Both the position numbers and the translations under genes were made by a program. Of a DNA stretch of 64,000 nucleotides, positions 46,914 to 56,837 are shown one piece after another. Where the stretch lies: NCBI GenBank assembly GCA_947644545.1, contig CANRZW010000003.1, positions 123,386-187,385 of the forward strand. Reading direction: 5' to 3'. Positions within the stretch are counted from its first letter, which is position 1; the number at the start of each line of letters is the position of its first letter. The stretch comes from an uncultured Lachnospiraceae bacterium. Its GTDB lineage: Bacteria > Bacillota > Clostridia > Lachnospirales > Lachnospiraceae. The notes beneath the pieces were generated by a model, which was not told the DNA's origin, searched no databases, and saw only the letters and a list, made by a program, of their open reading frames with translations.

Positions 46914-48336
46914 GACAGTGATCGGGCTGGAAGTGCATGTGGAACTGGCCACAAAGACGAAGATATTCTGCGGCTGTTCCACCGCGTTCGGGGCAGCGCC
47001 CAACACGCAGACCTGTCCGGTTTGCACCGGGATGCCGGGATCTTTGCCGGTGTTAAACAGGCAGGTGCTGGAATATGCCATTGCGGTGGGACTGGCCACC
47101 AACTGTGAGATCACCCGCTTTGCGAAGTTTGACCGGAAGAATTACTTCTATCCGGACAATCCACAGAACTATCAGATCTCCCAGCTGTATCTGCCGATCT
47201 GTATGAACGGCCGGGTGGAGATTGAGACGAAGGACGGCGGCTGTAAGACGGTGGGTATTCACGAGATCCATATGGAGGAAGATGCCGGCAAGCTGATCCA
47301 TGACGAATGGGAGGACTGCTCGCTGGTGGACTACAATCGTTCCGGCGTGCCGCTGATCGAGATCGTGTCCGAACCGGATATGCGGAGTGCGGAGGAAGTG
47401 ATTGCCTATCTGGAGAAGCTGCGGCTGTTGATCCAATATCTGGGCGCATCCGACTGTAAGCTGCAGGAGGGATCCATGCGCGCGGATGTGAATCTGTCCG
47501 TGCGGGAAGTGGGAACCACGCAGTTCGGCACCAGAACGGAGATGAAGAACCTGAACTCTTTTAAGGCTATTTCCCGGGCCATCGCCGGGGAGGCCATGCG
47601 GCAGATCGATCTGATCGAGAGCGGGGAAAAGGTGGTTCAGGAGACGCGAAGGTGGGATGACGTGAAGGGAGAATCCTATGCCATGCGGAGCAAGGAGGAT
47701 GCCCAGGATTACCGCTATTTCCCGGATCCGGATCTTGTACCGGTGGCAGTGAGCGACGAGATGCTTGAGAAGATCCGGGCATCACAGCCGGAATTTCGGA
47801 ATGAGAAGAGGAAACGTTATAAGGAAGAATTTGGGATTCCGGATTATGATATCGAGATTATTACGGAATACAAGCATATGGCCGACCTTTTTGAGGCGGC
47901 TGTGGCCATCTGCGGCCAGCCCAAGAAAGTATCCAACTGGTTGATGGGAGAGACGCTGCGCCTGATGAAGGAGACGGAGACGGATGCCCAGGATCTGCGC
48001 TTTTCACCTGAGCATCTGGCGAAGCTGATCCGGCTTGTGGATGAAAAGGTGATCAACGGTTCCGTGGCGAAGGAAGTCTTCGAGGTGATGTTTGAGGAAA
48101 ATGTGGATCCGGAACGTTATGTGGAGGAAAAGGGGCTAAAGACAGTCAGCGACGAGGGGGCCCTGCGCAAAACGATCGCGGAAGTGATCGCCGCCAACCC
48201 GCAGTCCGTGGAGGACTACAGGAACGGGAAGGAGAAGGCCATCGGTTTTCTGGTGGGCCAGACCATGAAGGCCATGAAAGGGAAGGCCGACCCGGCGGCA
48301 GTGAATCGGATCCTGCGGGAAGCGTGCGCAGAGTAG
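46897..48336 (+). CDS. gatB: Asp/Glu-tRNA amidotransferase subunit B
   Basis: A 479-residue GatB, the subunit that activates the misacylated tRNA with ATP and transfers ammonia. It starts YETVIGLEVHVELATKTKIFC and has the zinc cysteines in CGCS and CPVC, HMEEDAGK, and the C-terminal YqeY-like tail ending AVNRILREA. AGGAGGG precedes the ATG at 46897, which lies inside the end of gatA. Its stop codon is eight bases from that of the convergent downstream gene. Confidence 0.97.
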   Translation: MSKQYETVIGLEVHVELATKTKIFCGCSTAFGAAPNTQTCPVCTGMPGSLPVLNRQVLEYAIAVGLATNCEITRFAKFDRKNYFYPDNPQNYQISQLYLPICMNGRVEIETKDGGCKTVGIHEIHMEEDAGKLIHDEWEDCSLVDYNRSGVPLIEIVSEPDMRSAEEVIAYLEKLRLLIQYLGASDCKLQEGSMRADVNLSVREVGTTQFGTRTEMKNLNSFKAISRAIAGEAMRQIDLIESGEKVVQETRRWDDVKGESYAMRSKEDAQDYRYFPDPDLVPVAVSDEMLEKIRASQPEFRNEKRKRYKEEFGIPDYDIEIITEYKHMADLFEAAVAICGQPKKVSNWLMGETLRLMKETETDAQDLRFSPEHLAKLIRLVDEKVINGSVAKEVFEVMFEENVDPERYVEEKGLKTVSDEGALRKTIAEVIAANPQSVEDYRNGKEKAIGFLVGQTMKAMKGKADPAAVNRILREACAE

Positions 48337-48344
48337 GGATTGTG

Positions 48345-49157
48345 CTACTCGCCAAGCTGCAGGTATTCCAGGAACTTGACGGCAAGCTCGGGCTGGCTGC
48401 TGGAGACAGGGATACCTAAGATCACTTCTGCCGGATGGCCCTGATAATCGTATTTGTCGTCCTGCAGATAAGCGTACAGGCGGGAATCGGCCAGGGCATT
48501 GTCTTTGGTGAGGATAATGCCCACTGCCGCCGGCTGTTCCATGGTGGAAGGATCCGTGTGGTCGATGGTCAGTGTCGAAAGATCGCGCACTTCGTCAGGC
48601 GCGAAGTCGTCGGCCGGGAAGGTGGCCATATCGGTATAGTAGAAATAGGGGCGGTATTTTTCCAGTTGTTCCGGGGACAGTATATCTTCCAGGGGAGAGA
48701 AGTACTCCACCTGCGCATACTGCTCAAAGGTCTGTGTCTCGGCGACGATGGTATGGATGGAACCGGTCTGCATCATTGCCACCATCTTCTGCTGGTTGGC
48801 CATCGTATATTGAGAGATATCGGCGGTGGAAAGGGACATGGAAGTATCGATATAGACTTCATATTCCTTCGGGTCGATCCCGGCATATTCCTGGAACTCG
48901 GCAGCCCATTGCTCCGGCAGGCCCTGGCTTACGTCGCTGACACCGGCATTGAGGAAGGCGGCGTAGAAGCCATAATCCTTGTAGGTGGCATATTGATAGA
49001 TAAAAGATGCGGCGGCGATGACCAGCGCAACCGTGACGAATGCGGGAATCTTATAATAGTCCCAGAAATAGGCGAATTTCTCTTTCCCGTTCATGCGGCT
49101 CATGGCCTTCCTGCGCTCTTCTCTGATCTCGTCTCCAACTGATTTTCCGACTGCCAT
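48345..49157 (-). CDS. Membrane-anchored protein, unknown function
   Basis: A 270-residue protein with a charged N-terminus, the motif KEKFAYFWDYYKIPAFV, one membrane segment (about 36-58) and a large external domain. The external part resembles the two-lobed extracellular solute-binding fold (GSIHTIVAETQTFEQYAQ, PLEDILSPEQLEKYRPYFYY, PAAVGIILTKDNALAD). This type is frequent in Lachnospiraceae, but I know no function. The ATG at 49157 has GGAG six bases upstream; an ATG at 49169 lacks one. It converges with gatB. Confidence 0.7.
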   Translation of the reverse strand: MAVGKSVGDEIREERRKAMSRMNGKEKFAYFWDYYKIPAFVTVALVIAAASFIYQYATYKDYGFYAAFLNAGVSDVSQGLPEQWAAEFQEYAGIDPKEYEVYIDTSMSLSTADISQYTMANQQKMVAMMQTGSIHTIVAETQTFEQYAQVEYFSPLEDILSPEQLEKYRPYFYYTDMATFPADDFAPDEVRDLSTLTIDHTDPSTMEQPAAVGIILTKDNALADSRLYAYLQDDKYDYQGHPAEVILGIPVSSSQPELAVKFLEYLQLGE

Positions 49158-49431
49158 AGTTTTCTCCATTTCTGCGCTGCTTTTGTCTCAACTATGTTGA
49201 GACGTCGCATTAAACGAGTTTGTGACAAGCAACGCGCAGACACAAATCGCGCGATTGAAAATTTTACTTTTCAATCTTTTCATCTATGATAATTAGTTTG
49301 AAAAGTAATGTCAATGAAGGAACCGGATAATTGTATGAATTTTTCATGAAATAAATCTAAAAGTTCCGGGGATGGAGACGGTGGGAATCTGCGGTAACGT
49401 TACGGGAAGAATCCGGAATTTGGAAAGTTTA
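49158..49431. other. Intergenic region between divergent genes
   Basis: About 270 bp, AT-rich in the middle, with no supported gene. A GAAAA-TTTTAC-TTTTC stem can be drawn near 49256-49275. No T-box sequence is present, in contrast to the other aspS leader. Confidence 0.45.
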
Positions 49432-49460
49432 TTGTATTTTTGAGTACGCGGTGTTAGAAT
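49432..49460 (+). promoter_or_regulatory. Promoter of the second aspS
   Basis: TTGTAT (49432-49437) and TAGAAT (49455-49460) are 17 bp apart, 40 bp before the start codon. Confidence 0.55.
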
Positions 49461-49500
49461 GAGAAAAGCATTGGCCACAAGAGAAAGGAATTATACGAAT

Positions 49501-51267
49501 ATGATACAGTCAAGAACACACACATGTAATGCGCTCAGGCTGTCTGATGCGGGAAGCCGGGTGACGCTGGCCGGATGGTTTGAGAATATCAGACAGGTCA
49601 GCAAGAATCTGGGATTTTTACAGCTCCGGGACTTTTACGGCGTAACGCAGATCGTCTTCGAGACAGAGGAGATGATGGAGCGGTTAGAGGGCGTGAATAA
49701 GGAGTCCACGCTGTTGATCGAGGGTACGGTGCGGGAGCGTTCCAATAAGACGAATACCATTCCCACCGGTGAGATCGAGGTGGTGCCCGACCGCGTGGAG
49801 GTTCTGGGCAAGTGTACGAACAATGTGCTGCCTTTTGAGATCAGGCAGTCCAGGAATGCGGATGAGAATATCCGTCTGAAATACCGGTATCTGGATCTGC
49901 GCAATCCGGAAGTGAAGGATAAGATTCTGCTGCGCAGCCGTATTGTCACGGAGCTTCGCCAGAGAATGAACGATCTGGATTTCGTGGAGATCACGACGCC
50001 GATCCTTACCTGCTCTTCTCCGGAAGGCGCGAGGGACTATCTGGTGCCGGCCAGGAATCATCCGGGTAAATTCTATGCGCTGCCCCAGGCGCCGCAGCAG
50101 TTCAAACAGATCCTGATGGCTTCCGGGTTCGACCGCTATTTCCAGATCGCACCCTGCTTCCGGGACGAGGACGCCAGAGCGGACCGTTCGCCGGGTGAGT
50201 TTTATCAGCTGGATATGGAGATGGCGTTTGCCTCCCAGGAGGATGTGTTTGGCGTGATCGAGCAGGTGCTGCCGCCGGTATTTGAGAAGTACGGCGCATA
50301 CGATCAGGCTTCCACGGCGCCTTTTGTGAGAATCCCTTATCTGGAAGCGCTTGAGAAGTATGGAACGGACAAGCCGGATCTGCGGATTGATCTGGTAGTG
50401 CAGGATGTGACCGGGCTGTTTAGTCAGCTTGAGTTCGCACCGTTTAAGGATCATGTGATCAAGGCGGTGGTGACGGACGGTTATACGGCGACGAGGAAAG
50501 AGATCGATAAGATGTGTGCGGACGTGGAGGTGGAGACCGGCAACAAGGCATACTGGTTCCGGGTGGATGAATCCGGTAATTATGTGGGCGGCATCTCCAA
50601 GTTCCTTGCGGAGAAGAAAGAAGAAGTGGATAAGCTGCTTGGCCTAAAGCCGGGTGATTTCGTAGGAGTGACGGCCGGAGATAAGAATGCGGCGGTGAAG
50701 ACTTCCGGCGTGCTGCGCAGACTGCTGGGCATGAAGTCGGAGGGGCATTTCAGACAGGCATGTTATGAGTTCTGCTGGATCGTGGATTTCCCCATGTACG
50801 AGATCGGGGAAGAGTCCGGTGAGATGGAATTCTGCCACAATCCTTTTTCCATGCCCCAGGGCGGTATGCAGGCGCTCGAGACGGCAAAGCCGCTTGACAT
50901 TCTCGCATACCAGTATGATCTGGTGTGTAACGGTGTGGAACTGTCTTCCGGCGCGGTTCGTAATCATGACCCGGAGATCATGGTGAAGGCGTTCCAGCTG
51001 GTGGGACTGGGCGAGGAGGACGTGAAGGCGAAGTTCCCGGCCATGTACAACGCATTCTGCTATGGCGCACCGCCGCACGCAGGAATCGCACCCGGTGTGG
51101 ACCGGATGGTCATGCTGCTGGCAGGCGAGGACAGCATCAGGGAGGTTATTCCCTTCCCGATGAACAAGCAGGCTCAGGATATTATGATGGGCGCGCCGGC
51201 CGAAGTGGATGCAAGGCAGCTTCGGGATGTGCATATTGAGATCAAACTGCCGAAGGAAGAGAAATAG
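49501..51267 (+). CDS. aspS: Aspartyl-tRNA synthetase, second copy
   Basis: A 588-residue bacterial-type AspRS with OB domain, class II core (FRDEDARADRSPGEFYQLD), GAD insertion and motif 3 GIAPGVDRMVML. It is clearly paralogous to the copy at 43189. In its OB domain the DHGG stretch is replaced by RQVSKNLGF, so the His linked to tRNA-Asn charging is absent. I infer that this copy is the discriminating, housekeeping AspRS. It has its own promoter without a T-box. AAAGGAA lies about eleven bases before the ATG. Confidence 0.93.
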   Translation: MIQSRTHTCNALRLSDAGSRVTLAGWFENIRQVSKNLGFLQLRDFYGVTQIVFETEEMMERLEGVNKESTLLIEGTVRERSNKTNTIPTGEIEVVPDRVEVLGKCTNNVLPFEIRQSRNADENIRLKYRYLDLRNPEVKDKILLRSRIVTELRQRMNDLDFVEITTPILTCSSPEGARDYLVPARNHPGKFYALPQAPQQFKQILMASGFDRYFQIAPCFRDEDARADRSPGEFYQLDMEMAFASQEDVFGVIEQVLPPVFEKYGAYDQASTAPFVRIPYLEALEKYGTDKPDLRIDLVVQDVTGLFSQLEFAPFKDHVIKAVVTDGYTATRKEIDKMCADVEVETGNKAYWFRVDESGNYVGGISKFLAEKKEEVDKLLGLKPGDFVGVTAGDKNAAVKTSGVLRRLLGMKSEGHFRQACYEFCWIVDFPMYEIGEESGEMEFCHNPFSMPQGGMQALETAKPLDILAYQYDLVCNGVELSSGAVRNHDPEIMVKAFQLVGLGEEDVKAKFPAMYNAFCYGAPPHAGIAPGVDRMVMLLAGEDSIREVIPFPMNKQAQDIMMGAPAEVDARQLRDVHIEIKLPKEEK

Positions 51268-51294
51268 CAGACGTCATAAAAAATAACCTGTTGC

Positions 51295-51323
51295 TTGAAA
51301 CTTTGTCCGGTTTGTTATATGAT
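51295..51323 (+). promoter_or_regulatory. Promoter of the DUF6106 gene
   Basis: TTGAAA (51295-51300) and TATGAT (51318-51323) are 17 bp apart. Confidence 0.55.
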
Positions 51324-51452
51324 AGGGATATACTTTTCGACAAAATTGTTTTGGATAAGGTTTGCCGGCAGAAGATAGATTGATCCGTGCATCTTAGCTG
51401 AGACGATGTCTGCAGGAATCCGGGAGCAGGTCGAATACAGGAGGTATTATCA

Positions 51453-51947
51453 ATGAGTGAAACATATGTGGAATGTCTGGTGGCCAGGAAATCTTCGGTG
51501 CTTCTGTCCTTTTTGAAAATACTGCTGATCATGCTGACGGTAGTGTTCCTTATGGTAGGCGGGGTGTTCCTTCCCGGTCTGGTGGTGGCGATCATCACCG
51601 GCATTGGAGCGTATTTTGCCACCATGAATGCGAATATTGAGTATGAATACCTGTATTTGGACAGGGAGATCAGCGTGGATAAGGTGATGGCGAAGAGCCG
51701 CCGGAAGAAGGCCAATACTTTTTCGGTGGATAAGATGGAAGTGCTCGCGCCGTTGAATTCTCACAGGCTGGATTCCTACAGGAATCGTGGCGGTAAGACA
51801 CTGGATTACAGTTCCGGTGTTGCTTCGCAGCCGGAGAAGAGATATATGATGGTGTGCGAGGGGGATATGAAGGTTATTTTTGAGCCGAATGCGGAGATGG
51901 TGAAGGCCATCCAGAGTATTGCGCCGCGTAAGGTGTTTACGGATTAA
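51453..51947 (+). CDS. DUF6106 family membrane protein
   Basis: A 164-residue protein: MSETYVECLVARK start, two close membrane segments (about 18-55), then YEYLYLDREISVDKVMAKSRRKKA and a basic C-terminal domain. The pattern matches DUF6106, a family widespread in Lachnospiraceae with no known function. AGGAGGT precedes the ATG. It has its own promoter and a hairpin terminator downstream, so it is monocistronic. Confidence 0.8.
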   Translation: MSETYVECLVARKSSVLLSFLKILLIMLTVVFLMVGGVFLPGLVVAIITGIGAYFATMNANIEYEYLYLDREISVDKVMAKSRRKKANTFSVDKMEVLAPLNSHRLDSYRNRGGKTLDYSSGVASQPEKRYMMVCEGDMKVIFEPNAEMVKAIQSIAPRKVFTD

Positions 51948-51995
51948 TTGAAGTAATTAAAGATAGAACAAATAGGAATGTAATCGTGGAAAAGA

Positions 51996-52030
51996 AATAC
52001 TGTCAGTTAGATTAACTGGCAGTATTCTTT
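51996..52030 (+). terminator. Terminator of the DUF6106 gene
   Basis: AATACTGTCAGTTA (51996-52009) pairs with TAACTGGCAGTATT (52013-52026), followed by CTTTAC. Confidence 0.65.
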
Positions 52031-52111
52031 ACATATCAGTAAACGACATGGCAAAGTTTCGATGCCGGTTCCTGCAAAGCCGTCTGTGAAATTTCCAGAG
52101 TCGTTTGCTGA

Positions 52112-53614
<1,503 letters not shown>

Positions 53615-53637
53615 AAGAAAGGCAAGGTTATTACTAT

Positions 53638-54351
53638 ATGGAAAAGAAATCTTTGGCACAGGAGCTTTCCGGGAACGCTTATCCGGGCAGAGGAATCGTG
53701 ATCGGAAAGTCTGCGGACGGTAACTATGCGGTGACGGCTTATTTTATCATGGGCAGAAGCTCTAACAGCAGGAATCGGATCTTCGTGGAAGACGGCGAGG
53801 GGATCAGGACGCAGGCGTTCGACCCTTCCAGGCTGGAAGATCCCAGCCTGATTATCTATGCGCCGGTGCGGGTGCTGGGCAATAAGACGATTGTTACCAA
53901 CGGCGACCAGACGGATACGATCTACGAACTGATGGACAAACAGCAGACCTTTGAGCAGGCGCTGCGCACCAGAGAGTTCGAGCCGGACGGGCCCAATTAT
54001 ACCCCGCGTATCTCGGGCATCATGCATCTGGAGAACGGCGGATACAATTATGCCATGTCTATCTTGAAGAGTAATGACGGCGATCCGGCCTGCTGTAACC
54101 GCTTTACGTTTGCATATGAGAAGCCGTTAGCCGGTGAGGGGCGGTTTATCCATACCTATATGGGCGACGGCAATCCGCTGCCGAGCTTCGAGGGAGAGCC
54201 GACGTTAGTTGGCATCGAGGGCGATATCGACAGCTTTACGCAGATGATCTGGGAGAATCTGAACGAGGAGAACAAGGTGTCACTGTTTGTCAGATTTATC
54301 GAGATCGGAAGTGGGAAGTATGAGACGCGGATTATCAATAAGAATCAGTAA
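53638..54351 (+). CDS. purO: IMP cyclohydrolase, PurO type
   Basis: A 237-residue protein matching the IMP cyclohydrolase family first described in archaea. It shows LSGNAYPGRGIVIGKS near residue 9, AYFIMGRSSNSRNRIF, FDPSRLEDPSLIIYAPVR and NGDQTDTI. It would close the ring of FAICAR to give IMP, the last de novo purine step. In most bacteria this is the N-terminal half of PurH; here it is a separate, unrelated protein. It lies 23 bp after guaB and 135 bp before the AICAR formyltransferase gene. Confidence 0.88.
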   Translation: MEKKSLAQELSGNAYPGRGIVIGKSADGNYAVTAYFIMGRSSNSRNRIFVEDGEGIRTQAFDPSRLEDPSLIIYAPVRVLGNKTIVTNGDQTDTIYELMDKQQTFEQALRTREFEPDGPNYTPRISGIMHLENGGYNYAMSILKSNDGDPACCNRFTFAYEKPLAGEGRFIHTYMGDGNPLPSFEGEPTLVGIEGDIDSFTQMIWENLNEENKVSLFVRFIEIGSGKYETRIINKNQ

Positions 54352-54486
54352 GATAATTAGTGTACTGGCGAAGAGATCCATCCAGTCGGGCGTGGAGCGG
54401 TGTACGCCTGCCGGATGACTGTAACAGTGAAGACGAAAGGTGAAACTGTTGCCGGAAGTCAGGACTGAGAAAGGATTGAGAGATTC

Positions 54487-55668
54487 ATGAATGAACTGGA
54501 ATTGAAATACGGTTGTAATCCAAACCAGAAACCGTCCCGCATTTATATGGCGGACGGCAGTGCGCTGCCGATCAGGGTGCTGAACGGCAAGCCGGGCTAT
54601 ATCAATTTCCTGGATGCTTTTAACGGATGGCAGCTGGTGAAGGAGTTGAAGCAGGCGACCGGGCTTCCGGCAGCGACTTCTTTTAAACATGTGTCTCCTG
54701 CGGGGGCGGCAGTGGGCCTGCCGCTTACGGATGTGGAGAAGAAGATCTATTGGGTGGACGATCTGGATATGGAGTTTACGCCGCTGGCCAATGCCTATGC
54801 GAGAGCCAGGGGAGCGGACAGAATGAGCTCCTTCGGGGATTTTATTTCTCTGTCGGATGTGTGTGACGTGCCGACGGCCAGGATCATCAAACGGGAGGTT
54901 TCGGACGGTGTGATTGCACCGGGCTATGAGCCGGAAGCTCTGGAGATTCTGAAGGCGAAGAAAAAGGGCGCCTATAACGTGATCGAGATCGATGAAAGCT
55001 ATGTGCCTGCACCGACAGAAGTAAAGCAGGTGTATGGCATCAGTTTTGAGCAGGGCAGAAATGAATTGAAGATTGATGATGACTTTTTTAATCATGTCGT
55101 TACGGAAGCAAAGGAGCTGCCGGAGCAGGCGAAGATCGATCTGGCGATCGCCATGATCACGCTCAAATATACACAGTCCAATTCCGTATGTTATGTGAAG
55201 GGCGGACAGGCTATCGGTATCGGAGCCGGGCAGCAGTCCAGAATCCACTGCACGAGGCTGGCGGGATCCAAGGCGGACAACTGGTTCCTGCGGCAGTCGC
55301 CTAAGGTACTTGGCCTGCAGTTTGTGGATGGCATCGGTCGGGCCGACAGAGATAATTCCATCGATCTGTATATCGGTGAGGATTACATGGACGTGCTGGC
55401 GGACGGCGCATGGCAGAAGATCTTCAAGGTGAAGCCGGAAGTCTTCACGGCGCAGGAGAAGCGGGCATGGTTAGACCAGATGCATGATGTGGCATTGGGA
55501 TCCGACGCCTTCTTCCCCTTTGGCGACAATATTGAGCGCGCCTACAGAAGCGGTGTGAAATATGTGGCGCAGCCGGGCGGTTCCGTGCGAGATGACAATG
55601 TGATCGCAACTTGTGACAAGTATGGCATGACCATGTGCTTTACGGGAATCAGACTGTTCCATCATTAG
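54487..55668 (+). CDS. Stand-alone AICAR formyltransferase
   Basis: A 393-residue protein corresponding only to the formyltransferase part of PurH. It begins ELKYGCNPNQKPSRIY, has the catalytic Lys-His in SFKHVSPAGAA, the KYTQSNSVCYVKGGQAIGIGAGQQSRIHCT segment and the end AQPGGSVRDDNVIATCDKYGMTMCFTGIRLFHH. It adds a formyl group from 10-formyl-tetrahydrofolate to AICAR. The MGS-like cyclohydrolase domain is absent, and the PurO-type gene just upstream supplies that step. GAAAGGA precedes the ATG. Confidence 0.92.
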   Translation: MNELELKYGCNPNQKPSRIYMADGSALPIRVLNGKPGYINFLDAFNGWQLVKELKQATGLPAATSFKHVSPAGAAVGLPLTDVEKKIYWVDDLDMEFTPLANAYARARGADRMSSFGDFISLSDVCDVPTARIIKREVSDGVIAPGYEPEALEILKAKKKGAYNVIEIDESYVPAPTEVKQVYGISFEQGRNELKIDDDFFNHVVTEAKELPEQAKIDLAIAMITLKYTQSNSVCYVKGGQAIGIGAGQQSRIHCTRLAGSKADNWFLRQSPKVLGLQFVDGIGRADRDNSIDLYIGEDYMDVLADGAWQKIFKVKPEVFTAQEKRAWLDQMHDVALGSDAFFPFGDNIERAYRSGVKYVAQPGGSVRDDNVIATCDKYGMTMCFTGIRLFHH

Positions 55669-55701
55669 TGTAAACAGCAGCAAGAAAAAACAGGATAAAT
55701 G

Positions 55702-55743
55702 AAATGCCGTTGCATGGAAATTTCTTCATGCAATGGCATTTTT
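55702..55743 (+). terminator. Terminator of the purine genes
   Basis: AAATGCCGTTGCATG (55702-55716) pairs with CATGCAATGGCATTT (55727-55741) with one G-T pair, ending in T-residues. Confidence 0.8.
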
Positions 55744-55791
55744 AAGTAGTAATGGTCTTAGTTTCAGTTGTATGAGCGTTCTTTTCCCGTT

Positions 55792-56019
55792 TTATAATCG
55801 TATCGCCTCGCCGGTAAATGGATGAGAATTTTCAAACGAGGAAGCTTCGTTGCTGATCGCTTCAGGGGATTTTGCATCAAAATATTCCCTCTGCCATTTC
55901 GTATAGTCGAATTTTTCGCGGATAATAATGGAAATGAATTGTTCTGCTTCTATACTTCCCAGATGCTGCGTTAAACATTTCATCCCCTTGTTCATAATTT
56001 CAGTCATGCTTTCCATCAT
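55792..56019 (-). CDS. Small partner of the PIN-domain protein (possible antitoxin)
   Basis: A 75-residue acidic-amphipathic protein of largely helical character. The core IEAEQFISIIIREKFDYTKWQREYF resembles a short Clostridia family that I recall next to PIN-domain genes. Its start overlaps the end of the PIN gene by 20 bp, and GGAGG lies nine bases upstream. The order (PIN first, partner second) is the reverse of usual VapBC. No DNA-binding motif is visible. An antitoxin role is inferred from context only. Confidence 0.6.
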   Translation of the reverse strand: MMESMTEIMNKGMKCLTQHLGSIEAEQFISIIIREKFDYTKWQREYFDAKSPEAISNEASSFENSHPFTGEAIRL

Positions 56020-56461
56020 ATAGCGTTTCCTCCATTTCTATAATGAATTCGATTGGTGAAACCATCTTTACTTCTTCGCTTTTATATTTTAGTAATCGCT
56101 TATCGGTAGAGATAAAGTATTCACATTTTGCATAAACTGCGGAAGCTACATGACAGGCATCTTTAAATTTGACCCCGGTCTGCATGATTTCAGCAGCCTT
56201 TGCTTCTATAAGCATTTTACGTTCGTCACCTACATATGCGTAAGTATTTTCATGAATAAAGTCTAAAATTGCATTGCGACGCATTTCAAATGGATTATTG
56301 CTGCATTCATATCGCAGCATATATGATGTGATTAATTTAAGTTTCTTATCCCTGATCAAGGCCTGGATATGCAGCTTGGATTGTGTTTCCAGAAATATTT
56401 TCAGTTGGCTTTGATCGTCGTATGGTCTGTTATAGCAGCACATATCGAGATAAATTTTCAA
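56000..56461 (-). CDS. PIN-domain protein (possible toxin nuclease)
   Basis: A 153-residue PIN-like protein. It starts MKIYLDMCCYNRPYDD with Asp6, continues with TSYMLRYECSNNPFEMRR (Glu52), and has KDACHVASAVYAKCEYFISTDKRLL with Asp101 and Asp120, the expected acidic metal-binding set. Such proteins cleave RNA in VapC-type systems. I chose the TTG at 56461 because GAGGTG, an exact match to the anti-Shine-Dalgarno, lies six bases upstream and the protein then begins like its family. GTG at 56470 and ATG at 56491 are alternatives. Confidence 0.72.
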   Translation of the reverse strand: MKIYLDMCCYNRPYDDQSQLKIFLETQSKLHIQALIRDKKLKLITSYMLRYECSNNPFEMRRNAILDFIHENTYAYVGDERKMLIEAKAAEIMQTGVKFKDACHVASAVYAKCEYFISTDKRLLKYKSEEVKMVSPIEFIIEMEETLYDGKHD

Positions 56462-56657
56462 TGGTTTCACCTCACTTCCAACGATTGACATATGATCGTT
56501 AAAGATAATAAGCTGATTATGAAATAATTTTATCATAAATCTGCATATAAATCATCTTTATTTTTGGGAGCGCGTCTGGTTCGTATGACTATATGATATG
56601 ATGAAAGAAATCGGAGATTTTTTGGGAAGTTGGTCGTGCAGAATATACACATATAAT

Positions 56658-56686
56658 TTGATTTTTCAGGCCGATAGTGTTATTAT
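56658..56686 (+). promoter_or_regulatory. Sigma-A-type promoter of ptb-buk
   Basis: TTGATT (56658-56663) and TATTAT (56681-56686) are 17 bp apart. This gives a leader of about 145 nt. Confidence 0.6.
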
Positions 56687-56698
56687 TTTAACGATGGA

Positions 56699-56803
56699 GC
56701 TGCCGTAAAGTTAGTTACGAAGTAAATTTACTCCTGGATGGTGCAGGAACGGTTCCGGTTAAAAGGAGTCTGCGAAGCAAATTTGCTTTTTATACACGGC
56801 AGC
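56699..56803 (+). promoter_or_regulatory. Structured leader of ptb-buk
   Basis: GCTGCCGT (56699-56706) and ACGGCAGC (56796-56803) could close the whole element. Inside are ACTCC/GGAGT (56730-56734/56765-56769) and two palindromes, AGTAAATTTACT (56721-56732) and AGCAAATTTGCT (56776-56787), each in a CGAAG context. The second is followed by T-residues. The two palindromes differ by compensating changes. The element is not recognised. Confidence 0.45.
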
Positions 56804-56837
56804 AGTACGATGATAAAACAAAGGAGTGGAAGGGAAA

